This document shows positions 35,184 through 46,773 of a DNA stretch of 64,000 nucleotides, one piece after another. Both the position numbers and the translations under genes were made by a program. Each line of letters opens with the position of its first letter. Positions within the stretch are counted from its first letter, which is position 1. The DNA comes from Anomaloglossus baeobatrachus (Eukaryota > Chordata > Amphibia > Anura > Aromobatidae). A model generated the notes under the pieces. That model did not search any database and was not told the DNA's origin. It saw nothing but the letters and a program-made list of their open reading frames with translations. The DNA lies in contig NC_134360.1 of the NCBI RefSeq assembly GCF_048569485.1, positions 207,487,164-207,551,163 of the forward strand, in the 5' to 3' direction.

Positions 35184-36383
35184 GGCTAAGTTCACACTTC
35201 AGTTGTTTTGCATCAGTCACAATCCGTAGCCTTGAGGAATTACGGAATCCTGCAAAATATTTTGCAGGAATCCAGTATTTCCCCATAGACTTCTATTAGT
35301 GACGGATTGCGACTGATGACCCTGCGTTGCATCCGCTGCGTCGCGGTCCGTCGTTTTTGACTGACCGACGAGCGGGGAGCAACGCAGAATGTAACGTTTT
35401 TCAGGCCATCAAAATTAACGCGCTGCACAGGAATCCGTCGCCATCTGTCACGCTTGTAAGGCTAAGTTCACACTTCAGTTGTTTTCAATCCGTCAGGTCC
35501 GTCAGCAACGGATCAGTTGTTTTTTAGATGTCAACTGATGCAACTGATGTGTTTTTCACAGGATTCCTTTCACAGGAATCCTGTGAAAAAAACGGATCAG
35601 TTGCGTTCGTTACATCCGCTGTGCGTCCGTTTTTTGACGGATCAGTCATGATCCGTCTATGTTTGGGACAGCCCAGTGGGCGTGCCAAACATGCTGGGCA
35701 TGCTCAGTAGAGCATGACGGAATCCTGCGCTGGATTCCGTTGTAAGACGGATTACGACGGAATCCAGCACCATAGATATACATTAGGCTAAGTTCACACT
35801 TCAGTTGTTTTCAATCCGTCAGGTCCGTCAGCAACGGATCAGTTGTTTTTTAGATGTCAACTGATGCAACTGATGTGTTTTTCACAGGATTCCTTTCACA
35901 GGAATCCTGTGAAAAAACGGATCAGTTGCGTCCGTTACATCCGCTGTGCGTCCGTTTTTTGACGGATCAGTCATGATCCGTCTGTGTTTGGGACAGCCCA
36001 GTGGGCGTGCCAAACATGCTGGGCATGCTCAGTAGAGCATGACGGAATCCTGCGCTGGATTCCGTTGTAAGACGGATTACGACGGAATCCAGCACCATAG
36101 ACATACATTACAAGCTTGACGGATGGCGACGGATTCCTGTGCGGCGCGTTAATTTTGACGGCCCGAAAAACGTTACATTCTGCGTTGCTCCCCGCTCGGC
36201 GGTCAGTCAAAATCGACGGACCGCGACGCAGCGGATGCAACGCAGGGTCATCAGTTGCAATCCGTCACTAATAGAAGTCTATGGGGAAATACTGGATTCC
36301 TGCAAAATATTTTGCAGGATTCCGTAATTCCTCAAGGCTACGGATTGTGACTGATGCAAAACAACTGAAGTGTGAACTTAGCC
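35184..36383. mobile_element. Cluster of three Harbinger MITE copies, one complete
   Basis: Starts of GGCTAAGTTCACACTTCAG occur at 35184, 35460 and 35786. The last copy is complete: 35786-36383, 598 bp, flanked by TTA on both sides (35783-35785, 36384-36386). The first two are partial and end at the same internal site (CTTGTAA and, in the opposite orientation, CATTA). All are built from the two ends of the autonomous element with the middle deleted; the internal join is near GCATGCTCAGTAGAGCATG. They are non-coding. Confidence 0.82.
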
Positions 36384-36386
36384 TTA

Positions 36387-36958
36387 AGCGGGCTTTACAC
36401 ACTGCGATATCGCCCGAATTTTGTCGTTGGGGTCACGGTTTTGGTGACGCACTTCCGCAATCGTTAGCGATATAGCTTTGTGTAACAGCGTTCAGCGATG
36501 TAAAATCGTCGCAAAAGCGTGATTTATCGCTAATCGGCTACACGGGTCCTAATTCCCAAAAATCGTTACTTCAGCAGTAACGAGGTTGTTCCTCGTTCCT
36601 GCGGCATCACACATCGCTGCGTGTGACGCCGCAGGAGCGAGGAACGTCTCCCTACCTGCCTCCCGGCCGCTATGCGGAAGGAAGGAGGTGGGCGGGATGT
36701 TACGTCCCGCTCATCTCCGCCCCTCCGCTGCGATTTGGCGGCGGTTCAGTGACGTCGCTGTGACGCCGCACGGACCGCCCCCTTAGAAAGGAGGCGGTTC
36801 GCCGGTCACAGCGACGTCGCCGGACAGGTAAGTATGTGTGACGGCTCTGGGCGATGTTGTGCGGCACGGGCAGCGATATGCCCATGTCGCGCAACAGATG
36901 GGGGCGGGTACGCACACTAGCGATATCGGGACCGATATCGCAGTGTGTAAAGTAGCCT
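36387..36958. mobile_element. MITE, TTA target, AGCGGGCTTTACAC family
   Basis: The left end AGCGGGCTTTACACACTGCG is inverted at the right (CGCAGTGTGTAAAGTAGCCT). TTA lies at 36384-36386 and 36959-36961. Its interior segment around 36650-36730 is shared with the copy at 63061-63606. It abuts the previous MITE, sharing the TTA. Confidence 0.85.
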
Positions 36959-36961
36959 TTA

Positions 36962-37929
36962 GTTGTATGTAATATTGGCTTTTTAGCCCTTCATGTGCTG
37001 TGCGTTGAATTCTAACATGTGCTACCATATACCTACTGTGGGGTGAGGGCGCCATCTATTGGTACTCACCATTATTTGTCTCTGCTAATTTTAATCCAAC
37101 ATTGTTCGTCTGCTTTTTAGCTATTTTTCATTAATAAAATATACATTTTCTACCATTCAGTCGTTGTACAGAATTTTTTCTCTTTTTTTAGTTACCTGCG
37201 TGACACATTGGTTTCACCCATTTGGATGATTTTTATCTAATGTGTATTGGTGCCTATAGGATTAAAAATTACATCCAGATCCTTCTCGGTTTTACCTTCT
37301 CCTCTGTCATATAACCCAGTAGATCCAGATCCATGGTGGATCCGGAGCCAGTGGTCACAGACTCTGCCGTCCTTGTATGTTTTCTTTGTCACATGCACAT
37401 TTCGAGACTAAATGCTTTGTATTTTCAGCGCATACATTAGGCAGGACCCGATTGTGTAACCTCATTCCTCCTGGTGTAAGACACGCTATGCTGGTACAGA
37501 TGTGTCAATCAGCCGGTTATTTAATGTCACGGTGATTAATGTCACCCTCATGACTCCGCCGCGCTCATCACTCTCCATATAATGCCACAAAAACAACAAC
37601 TTTCATTATATAATGTTTTTCTTTAGAATCCTAGAATGGGAATATGTTAATATCATTAAAACATTCTCCCGAGCCTGTGTAATGTGCAAGGAACAATATG
37701 TTTATGATCATAGATACTTACTTTTATTATTTTACATCACCACTGCATGTGCAAGGGAGAGTAAAGGTTAAAAAACTGAATCAAGTATAACTATTATAGC
37801 AAGTGAGTGCACCAGTGACGTAGAAATGACAAGGCTACGAGAAAAAAAAATATGGGAAAATGCATTGATGTATATATAAAAACACTTCAACTTTGAAATT
37901 GTTAAACCAAGAAGGAAAAGTTGTGGAAT
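36962..37929. other. Unassigned AT-rich stretch
   Basis: No reading frame with a recognisable domain and no clear repeat ends. Nothing supported. Confidence 0.4.
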
Positions 37930-37931
37930 TA

Positions 37932-38620
37932 CCGTATTTTTCTTTTTATAAGACGCACTGGATTATAAGACGCACCCCAAATTTAGAGAAGGAAAATAGG
38001 AAAAAAAAATGCTAATGTTAAAATGAGGTTCCGTCTTATTAACCTAGAATGGCTTATAATGGCTCACCAGGGGGGAGCAGCGGTGGTATTGCAGCTCAGG
38101 AGGGTCACAGGAGACAGGGTCAGCGATGCTGTGGGCTTAGAGCAGGGTGTGTCGCGGCTCAGGAGGATCAGTGATACTGCAGGCTCTGAGGTATCGCGGT
38201 GGCGGCGACCGCAATTGATCTGCCGATGTGCTGTGGGCTGCGGGCTCTATTGATCTGCCAGCTGTTGATGTGATGGACTCCAAGAAAATGGCCACGCAGG
38301 CGCCACATACGCAGATTGGCCTCCATTGCAATTTTCTTGAAGTCCATCGTGTCTACAGCTGGTAGTTCAATGGCGCCCGCCACTGCAATACCCCTGAGCC
38401 CGCAGTATCGCCAACCCTCCGTCTACTGACCCTCCTGAGCTGCGACATCCCCTCCTTAGAGCCCGCAGCATTGCTAACCTTGCCTTTTGTCACCCTGCTC
38501 CACCATTACGCTCCAAGTAAGACATATCTGTATTATAAGACGCATTCCCAATTCCCCCCACCCCGACACCCACCTCAGTTTTTGGGGAAAAAAGTGCGTC
38601 TTATAATCCAGAAAATATGG
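37932..38620. mobile_element. Non-autonomous TIR element, TA target
   Basis: The left end CCGTATTTTTC...TATAAGACGCAC is inverted at the right (GTGCGTCTTATA...GAAAATATGG), and TA lies on both sides. The TATAAGACGCAC motif marks a widespread vertebrate DNA-transposon family of Tc1/mariner-like target choice. The interior holds repeated CTCAGGAGGGTCA-like blocks. It is non-coding. Confidence 0.75.
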
Positions 38621-38699
38621 TATATAAATTGCAGGATGGATAAATGTGTAAATGATCTGCAAATGATGATGAAATGGAAATTAACTTTCAAATTATCTC

Positions 38700-39480
38700 G
38701 ATTTCTTCTGTATTGAGTCTGTGCGTCATGTACACAAATCCTCGCACTTACAGTCTTGGCTGCTATCAGTGGGGTTATTAATGGTCGTCTGAAGAATGTT
38801 CTGCCACTCTGAATGCACTAGGGCAAATCATCAAGATCTGCTGCTGGCAGCTTCCTTTGTAACCACTGAGTAATGACGTTCCAATTGTGCTTGACAAGAG
38901 ACAAGTACGGAGATGTTGGCGACCATGGCAGCACGTTTATGCCACATAAGCTGCTCCCAGTAGCACAAGCAACATGCGACCTGGTGTTGGCATGATGAAA
39001 ACCAGCAGCTAGGACACTTTGGAGAAATGGCTATACTACTGGTTCCATGAACGTACCAGCAGACCTGGATGAAGGCTAGAGGGGTCCAGCTACTTTACAT
39101 AATGCTACCCCACATCATAAACCAGGGAGAAGGACCGGAGTCCCGTTCCCTTGTGAAGGCCTCTTTATTGACCTCACATCACAGTTATCAAAGCCTATAA
39201 TGGTGCAGGATAATACAGTAATGGAGGCTGGAGTGGAGGTCTGTCCTCTTCAGCATAGAGTCCTTTTTTTTGTCTTGGACACAATTCTAGCTGGAGATTG
39301 GTCTGAAGAACAAATGGACAACACCAGGAAGAGGCCTTCGTGAGGGAACGTAAAACCAGTCCTACTCCTAGGATCATGGTGTCGGGTGGCATAATGTACA
39401 GTAGACCTCTACTCTTCATTGATTTGGTTGGAAAACCAGTGGTGCGAACCTTTCTTTTCCCACCATCCTTAGCCTATTTA
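38700..39480. pseudogene. Tc1/mariner-type (DDE_3) transposase relic in two opposed halves
   Basis: On the minus strand, about 39060-38740, translated pieces include PFLQSVLAAGFHHANTRSH and VLPWSPTSPYLSLVKHNWN. These match the HTARxSxDFL and LPWPxxSPDLSPIEHxWD regions of Tc1-like transposases. On the plus strand, about 39250-39440, SPFFCLGHN and SPTPRIMVSGGIMYSRPLLF match the earlier SRFCL and MVWGGI regions. The two halves therefore point in opposite directions, which implies an inversion. The second aspartate of the triad (QQDNARPH) reads HHANTRSH, and several stops are present. It is a dead relic. Confidence 0.6.
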
Positions 39481-40098
39481 AAGGTTAGACATTCCCTTTA
39501 AGGCATTGTTTATAGAGCTAACATCTGATGACATTAGGACGTGCAGGAGCAGAGTATTACCGAACTCTCAGACGGATATGTATCCTCTCTCTTTGGATTC
39601 AGTCTCCACCCTTGACATATACATTTATTTTCCCTGCTGTTCCCCACCCTTTTCTCTGCCCTGTCATCTTTACTCTTCTCTGACTCACCTTCCGCCCCAG
39701 TCCTGTCACTTTTGCTGCCATCGTCTTCCCCCTTAGGGGGGAAAATGTAGCAAACTCTTTGTAATGTGATAACTAAATCTTTCTGAAGGGGTAAATTTCT
39801 CGAATTTGCAAGACAAGTGTATCAGAGAATCTGAGTGCTCTGCCTACGGGGGAAAGAAGTTCAGTTTCTCAGATACCGGTTCTCAATTTGGCAAAGAAAG
39901 ATGAAATTCTTGTTGGGAGATGAAGCAAATTACAATGTGATCTGCATTTGCTTTGCACTTATCCATCTAGACTATGTTCTACGTACACTGATGAGGAGCA
40001 AGAAGTCCAAAACAGCTGCCTGCAGATGAGTTTCTGGCTGGTCATTTATCTATGGTCATTTCTAAAGACTTATGGTTAGATATTTACATTGTTTGGGA
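39481..40098. other. Unassigned stretch
   Basis: Only a fragment of a TTAA-type TIR end (ACATTCCCTTTAA near 39488) is recognisable. No gene. Confidence 0.4.
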
Positions 40099-40247
40099 TG
40101 TGACGCGCCCACGGGGTCAGAGGTTACCCGTCACCGGGACGCAGTTCTTCTCCTGGTTCGCCATGATGGCCTCACCCAGTTCCTTGACCCCGCCTGGTGT
40201 CAATAAAGCTTTGGGATGGGGATGATGGGGGTAGTTGCTCATGCCGC

Positions 40248-41492
40248 TGTGACGCCCTGGGCAAGCCAGGGGTCACAGGTCACAACATCACATGCACCCC
40301 ACATTCCCGGCAGGTACATCTATGCTAACCTAAAATCCTTGTTGCCTTCCTCCAGGGGCTGATGTCCACACCAGGGGGTGGGCTAGGCGGTTGGCTCCGC
40401 CCACCGAGGAGTACACAGCCCTGGAGGCGGGAGAACCAGGCAGTCAAGCTAGGGAAGTGAAGTGTGGAGGAGCTGGAGAGTGCAGTTTAGGAGGAGGAAG
40501 TAGAAGGAAGTGGTAGAGGAGCAAAGGAGTAGAAAGTGACAGTTTGAAAAGCCTGAAGCTGGTCCGGGTGTGTGCCCCGGACTGAGACAGCAAGGTCAGC
40601 AGACGGCGGTGATAGTCTGCAGGGGGACTGCTTGGAGGTTGCTGGAAGGACCGCGGACGGGTGGTGACCCGGCGGTACCGGAGCAGTATACGAAGAACAG
40701 TCAGCACCAGGGCAGGGGCCTTTCGGATCCCGGCAAGGCTAGGAGTCGCCATAATTTGCCAAATCCGTCAGTGAAGGGGACGTCTGTCTCCTAACAACCA
40801 AGTCCCGATTGAAGGCAACAGTCCGACCGATGAGGGGAGACACCGCCACCGCCAAGGCACCAGTTTCCCAGGGCCAGCGCCTGCGGGCAAGAGTAGAGCT
40901 CCTTCGGCCCAGCTTGAAGCCGAGGAGTGGGTAACCGGTGGGAACCCATCGCTACCAAAGAGACTTTCATAGGTGCAGGGAAGAGACCGTCACCGCTAAC
41001 TGCAGGGAACATCAGCACCGTGAACCGTCGGAGGGACCCGTCCAACCAGCCGTTTGTTTACCGAGAACTGTGTCGTGTTTACTGGCTGAGTGAGTACCTC
41101 CGTGCCGTGCGGCACAGCGCTGCCCCTGCGCCCCTGCACCTCCACAGGCCCCATCCCCGCCTGTCTACCATTCCAATTCCATCACTGGGCCCCGGGATCA
41201 CCAACCCCTACCCACGGAGGGGCAAAACAACAACTGGCTGCTCCATACCATCACTCCCAGGATCCCCAGCCAAAGCAGCGGTGGTGTCCACATAATCACC
41301 ACAACCGTGGGTGGCGTCACGGACAATAAACTATCCCCGAACACCAACTCCACTTTTCACTCACGGGCGAGGAGCGCCGCTCGAGTCCCCGGGATCCGGC
41401 CCATCGCTCGAGCCACCGAGCAGCGGCAGGCCGCAGCGGCAGCCGGACCCGAGCAGTGGGAGAGCGCGGCGTCCCCTCCTCCGCCCGCGACA
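40248..41492 (+). repeat. 5' LTR of element 3
   Basis: This 1245-bp LTR pairs with 43526-44776. It shares CCCCTACCCACGGAGGGG, GTGGGTGGCGTCACGG and GAGGAGCGCCGCTCGAG blocks with elements 1 and 4. Confidence 0.9.
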
Positions 41493-41495
41493 ACT

Positions 41496-41513
41496 TGGCG
41501 TCACGAACAGGAT
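41496..41513 (+). promoter_or_regulatory. Primer binding site of element 3
   Basis: TGGCGTCACGAACAGGAT, identical to the element 1 site, lies three bases after the LTR. Confidence 0.8.
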
Positions 41514-41800
41514 CTTACCGCTCTGCCGTTGGGTAGAGGTGCGCCTTGTGACCGCCGGAGGTGTCCGGCCGAAAATTTTGTAAAACCGCCATCTTGGGCG
41601 CGAAAATTTCCCGCTCGAGCGTCTTCCCCGAGCAGGAAAGGCGCGAAAGTGGAGCCCCGCCCCCTGAAGAAGGAAGTGCTAAAAAGAAGCTAAGGGGGAT
41701 GCAATGGCGGCTGGCTGCATGTGAACGCAGCTATAAAAGCAGGGACGCCAGGACCCTGTGGCCATCTTGTTGCTAGTTCCTGGAAAGCACGACTGCCGAG

Positions 41801-42877
41801 ATGTCCGCTCCAATCAATAACAGCGAGACCCCCGCGCCCAGCATGGCGACGTGGTTGAGGGACCGGACCGTCCCGCTGAGTAATCGTCTGCAGGCCCATA
41901 TGCAACTCCTCCTGGAGGAGTGGGAGACCGACATGGCGGACGTGGTGGCTGCTATGTGGAGACGCGAGGTAGAAGAGGATTTGGAGGAGCGGGTAAGCGA
42001 CCCACGCCCCTGTATTCCTGAGGGATCGGCCATTGGAGCTGAGGGGCCCGGCCGGCTTCCGTTCACTCTGCCTCTCTCCCCGCTACCCGTGATAGCTGCG
42101 GCCGCCCCGCCATTAGGCCCGCTACCTGTCCACCCGGTAGCGATACCCTGCCAAGCCGCCTCGGCGGGCGAGCCGGCTGCAGACGTCCAGGACGTCCCTG
42201 AAGTGCACCAGGGGAAACCGCTAGGACCGCGGCCCCTTAACAGCATGGTGCCAGAAGTTCCGGCAGTGATCGTGCCAGACCCCGAGTCCGGGACTGTGGC
42301 CTGGATGAAAGCCCGGGTGATTCGATTCCACCAGCGTCAGCAGGATCAGATCTTCGGGATGATGGAGCAGTGGACCAACGAGGTGGAGATGCTGATTGCA
42401 ACTGCGCTGATGTGCGGAGGGGGAATAGATGTAGCAGAACCGACTGGTGACCCACGTCCCTATGTCCTACCAGGACCGGCCGCTGCGGCTGAGGGGCCCG
42501 GCCTAGTCTCGACCTATGCATCATCCTTGCCGTTACTTCTGGGGCGCCTCAGCGTAAACTCGCCTGACCTGCTGCCCCATGCTGCTGCAGAGGGCTCTGA
42601 TGTGCTGGATGCTGGAGGCCAGGAGGCTGCGGCAGCTGGCGGTAACCCGCCTGGCGCAGGAACAAGAGATGATGACTCCGGTCCCAGCCCCGGGTCCGCT
42701 GCTGAGTTTGAAGAGGCGAGTGAGCGTTCCCGCTATGTGGGAGACCCCGTGGTTTTCCATACCCCGCGTACCGGTGGAAATGGGTACCGGGTACCCCTGT
42801 CACAGCAGGCATGTCAGTGCATGTTTGATATGCTGGTGGCAGAGGATGTGTCCGCCTCAGCAGAAGAATCTGAGTAG
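41801..42877 (+). CDS. Unknown reading frame of non-autonomous LTR element 3
   Basis: The frame has 358 codons and I do not recognise the product. Residues near 28-60 form a charged, probably helical segment (MQLLLEEWETDMADVVAA) that is nearly repeated in element 4 (MQLLMEEWETDMADVLAA). A Pro/Ala-rich part with VSDPRP and GPLPxxPVAIP follows and is also shared. A second, weaker copy of the module begins near residue 170 (QIFGMMEQWTNEVEMLIA, then GDPRPYVL), so the protein is internally duplicated. There is no zinc knuckle, protease or polymerase motif. It stands where gag begins in element 1. It might be an RNA- or Gag-interacting protein (speculation). Confidence 0.7.
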   Translation: MSAPINNSETPAPSMATWLRDRTVPLSNRLQAHMQLLLEEWETDMADVVAAMWRREVEEDLEERVSDPRPCIPEGSAIGAEGPGRLPFTLPLSPLPVIAAAAPPLGPLPVHPVAIPCQAASAGEPAADVQDVPEVHQGKPLGPRPLNSMVPEVPAVIVPDPESGTVAWMKARVIRFHQRQQDQIFGMMEQWTNEVEMLIATALMCGGGIDVAEPTGDPRPYVLPGPAAAAEGPGLVSTYASSLPLLLGRLSVNSPDLLPHAAAEGSDVLDAGGQEAAAAGGNPPGAGTRDDDSGPSPGSAAEFEEASERSRYVGDPVVFHTPRTGGNGYRVPLSQQACQCMFDMLVAEDVSASAEESE

Positions 42878-43514
42878 GGCAGCGGAGCACCGTTGCACCG
42901 TCCCCGTTGGGACCACCAGTGTTTGTGTTTGAAAATGAAAGATAATAAGCAAAATGAAACCGTGAAGTTCACCTGATCGTCTAACCGTGATTGGAAACCG
43001 GCCGTTGCCGGCACCGTTGTCCCCGTGGGGACCGTTTAAAAAGTTGCATGAGGAACTGCTCATGGACAAGCCCGTGAACTTGCAAGGCAACCACAAACGT
43101 TAAGTGTCTTGTAAATAAGTTGTGTTACCGTTACCGTTTCCGCAATTACCGCCTCCGGAGAGGCAGGTTGGAAGGAGGGCCCACAGCAGAGCAGGCTGGG
43201 GCCCAGCCACCACCGGAACCGGTGGCTACCCTCTGGAGGGGAAGGACAGATCCCGCTCGGGTGACTTGTGCTGGACTGGGGTCAAGGGGTGCTGCCTGGG
43301 TTTTAGGGGCAGCATCAGGGCCAGGTTGCTTGGGTGGGAGAGAGCGGAAACCGTAACCGTACACTGTTTGCAACGTTTAAGAAATGTGCCTCCCGATGTG
43401 GGATGATGTCATAATTTGTATATATGTTACTGTTTTTTCATATCTTTTTCAGAAAAACAAAAAGGAAAATAAAACCGGTGTTGGACGGGCAGCCCGAGGA
43501 CGGTCTGCGTTTTG
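42878..43514 (+). other. 3' internal non-coding region of element 3
   Basis: No gene. Aligns by eye with the 3' internal parts of elements 1 and 4 and ends in the purine tract (about 43515-43525) before the 3' LTR. Confidence 0.65.
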
Positions 43515-43525
43515 CTAAGGGGGAA

Positions 43526-44776
43526 TGTGACGCCCTGGGCAAGCCAGGGGTCACAGGTCACAACATCACATGCACCCCACATTCCCGGCAGGTACATCTA
43601 GGCTAACCTAAAATCCTTGTTGCCTTCCTCCAGGGGCTGATGTCCACACCAGGGGGTGGGCCAGGCGGTTGGCTCCGCCCACCGAGGAGTACACAGCCCT
43701 GGAGGTGGGAGAACCAGGCAGTCAAGCTAGGGAAGTGAAGTGTGGAGGAGCTGGAGAGTGCAGTTTAGGAGGAGGAAGTAGAAGGAAGTGGTAGAGGAGC
43801 AAAGGAGTAGAAAGTGACAGTTTGAAAAGCCTGAAGCTGGTCCGGGTGTGTGCCCCGGACTGAGACAGCAAGGTCAGCAGACGGCGGTGATAGTCTGCAG
43901 GGGGACTGCTTGGAGGTTGCTGGAAGGACCGCGGACGGGTGGTGACCCGGCGGTACCGGAGCAGTATACGAAGAACAGTCAGCACCAGGGCAGGGGCCTT
44001 TCGGATCCCGGCAAGGCTAGGAGTCGCCATAATTTGCCAAATCCGTCAGTGAAGGGGACGTCTGTCTCCAAACAACCAAGTCCCGATTGAAGGCAACAGT
44101 CTGACCGATGAGGGGAGACACCGCCACCGCCAAGGCACCAGTTTCCCAGGGCCAGCGCCTGCGGGCAAGAGTAGAGCTCCTTCGGCCCAGCTTGAAGCCG
44201 AGGAGTGGGTAACCGGTGGGAACCCATCGCTACCAAAGAGACTTTCATAGGTGCAGGGAAGAGACCGTCACCGCTAACTGCAGGGAACATCAGCACCGTG
44301 AACCGTCGGAGGGACCCGTCCAACCAGCCGTTTGTTTACCGAGAACTGTGTCGTGTTTACTGGCTGAGTGAGTACCTCCGTGCCATGCGGCACAGCGCTG
44401 CCCCTGCGCCCCTGCACCTCCACAGGCCCCATCCCCGCCTGTCCACCATTCCAATTCCATCACTGGGCCCCGGGATCACCAACCCCTACCCACGGAGGGG
44501 CAAAACAACAACTGGCTGCTCCATACCATCACTCCCGGGATCCCCAGCCAGAGCAGCGGTGGTGTCCACATAATCACCACAACCGTGGGTGGCGTCACGG
44601 ACAATAAACTATCCCAAAACCCATACCCCTTTCACTCACGGGCGAGGAGCGCCGCTCGAGTCCCCGGGATCCGGCCCATCGCTCGAGCCACTGAGCAGCG
44701 GCAGGCCGCAGCAGCCGCGGCAGCCGGACCCGAGCAGCAGTGGGAGAGCGCTGCGTCCCCTCCTCCGCCCGCGACA
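43526..44776 (+). repeat. 3' LTR of element 3
   Basis: The 1251-bp partner of 40248-41492. The two are near identical except for scattered substitutions and short indels near the right end. Confidence 0.9.
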
Positions 44777-46162
44777 CCGCCACCTGTGGTGTGCGGCTAA
44801 TGTGGGAGCCGCCGCTGCGGGTGCTTTCTTTTCTGGGGCGGATGGTGACGTAGCTCGGGTGTTTCAGCTCTCCACAGGTAGAGCTAGGCCCCAAGTAGTA
44901 CTTGCCTATGGCGCAGGGGCGCAATGGTGAGGGCACCAGAAATGCGGAGACGACACAGAGGGCGCAGTTCAAGTTCTTTTTACTCACTGAAGTCACTCTG
45001 GCCTTGGTGTGCCGCATCCCGCTGTGATGGGCTCCAGCTGATCCCGGATCCTTTGGAGGTCGAGGCCGGTGTTTCCTTCTGTGCGTCTTCGTTCGATGGT
45101 TTCCTTCCATCCCAGCTCCAGGGCTGTGGAACAGTTCACGGGTGCCTTCCGCACTCCCCGTGAACCCTGGGATCCCCCTTCTTTCCTACGAACCCGGGTC
45201 AAGCTCACAGCTCCAGGCCACGGGCCCCGAACTATCCGTGTCTTTGCTTGCTTTGTCCCCTGAATCCGAGCTAACGCTTGCTGCGCCCGTAGCTAACTCA
45301 CTGTTGTCTGTGAGATGGCTCCTACTTCCCCTGTGGAAGCCCCACCTACCGGATTCCTGAACTAGAGGGCAAGAGGTCCCATACCTCATGATGGCCACCC
45401 CAGCACCTACACTAGCCCGCTCCCAGTGGAAGAGGTACCGTGTTATGTGTTGGATGGGTGTTTTGGTGGTGGTTACCGGTGACGACCTCCTCCGTATCTG
45501 AGATGAGCACCGCACCTCGTGTGAGGTGCAGTACCCTGTAGCACCTAAAGCCTCAGGTGTGCCACATATGTAGTAGAGATAAGCAAAGTGATTAGTAATA
45601 AAAAAAATTGCTACAAATTTCCCCCCAAAATTGATATTCTATTAAAGAGAAGTTGTCAGTAGGATTTAGCATCATAAAGTAAATACATGGCCATAATGGT
45701 GCTGTGATGCTGATTAAATAAATACCTGCAATGAAGAAATCTGATCTTTGGTTGCTGAATAATCTTCCTCTAAAGTTTTCATGATGGTGTCATCCGTGCA
45801 TCGCATGTGCATCAAGCAGGACTGCTTCTTCTTCGCCCATCCGCCTGCATCCGGCACCATTTTATTGAAGACCTGTAGACCGCATGCAGAATCACACTTG
45901 TTACGCTCACCGAGGAGCGGCGAACGTCCGAAGGTGGACTCACTGGACCGTGCCCCGGACTCCCCTGAGAAGGCGACCAGCAGCAAACCCCTATACAGGG
46001 ACTGTGCGGTGCGTCCCCAGAAGGCCTAGAGGCACGGCAGCCAGGAACTGGTGGTAGGAGTCTCTGTACGGCCAGGCGTAGCTCGGGTACGACGTCCGCA
46101 GCAGGCAGAACACGGGTGTGGCACCGGAGATGATCACGGCAGGTGGCACAGAGATGTTCACT

Positions 46163-46290
46163 GTGGGTAAGGCCGGTGACGCCCACTACGGGTATGACCG
46201 GTGACGTCCACTGCGGGTATGGCCGGTGACGTCCACTGCGGGTATGGCCGGTGACGTCCACTGCGGGTATGGCCGGTGACGTCCACAGCC
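46163..46290. repeat. 25-bp minisatellite, about five copies
   Basis: GGTGACGTCCACTGCGGGTAT-type units recur with a period of 25 (GTGACG at 46176, 46201, 46226, 46251, 46276). The first is the most diverged. Confidence 0.85.
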
Positions 46291-46773
46291 GGAAGGTACA
46301 GATGGCACTACGGTGAGATAGAGTATTAGTAACGGGCATGAACACACAGATAACAGTAGTACAAAGGGGCCTGAACACTAGCAGGGCTCTAGTAGAAGCG
46401 TTGCTCGGACGCCTGCTGCCGGGAGAGGTGAACCTAAATAGTCTTTAGGTAACAGGTGGCCTCTGAGGTCAAATGAGGCACTGCTGCTTTAAGAAAGGGG
46501 GCGTGGCATCGCGTGAAGCCTAGAGTTGTTCACTGCAGAATTGTGTGGACGGGAGACAGGAAGAGACTGCAGCAGCTCCAGGAAGAGGACGCCTGACCCG
46601 GGAGTGAGCAGAGCCATGGGACTGGTAAGAGGAAGCACGTCGCTGCCGGGGGCTGGGACCGGGAGTGCACGTGGGGGCCATGCTGGGGCTGGGCAGATGT
46701 GAGGGAGGGTGCCCCCCTCGACATCTGGCGGGACCAGGCGCTACAACACTGCGCACATGCTGCCTACTGCAAA

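Larger units (their letters stand above)
40248..44776 (+). mobile_element. LTR element 3: non-autonomous relative of element 1
   Basis: LTRs at 40248-41492 and 43526-44776 start TGTGACGCCCTGGGC and end CGCGACA. CCGC lies on both sides (40244-40247, 44777-44780). The primer site (41496-41513) and the purine tract before the 3' LTR are as in element 1. The internal region is only about 2 kb, with no protease, reverse transcriptase or integrase; it carries one open frame of unknown function. LTRs differ by roughly one percent by eye, so the insertion is fairly young. It presumably moves with proteins from an element-1-like partner (inference). Confidence 0.88.
40099..45566 (+). mobile_element. 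Probable solo LTR of another family, split by LTR element 3
   Basis: TGTGACGCGCCCACGG at 40099 begins an LTR-like sequence that resumes after element 3 at 44781 and ends at GTGCCACA (45566). The two outer parts total about 0.94 kb. The target duplication of element 3 (CCGC) lies inside it, so it is older than element 3. I see no clean duplication around its own ends, so the outer limits are tentative. Confidence 0.45.
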
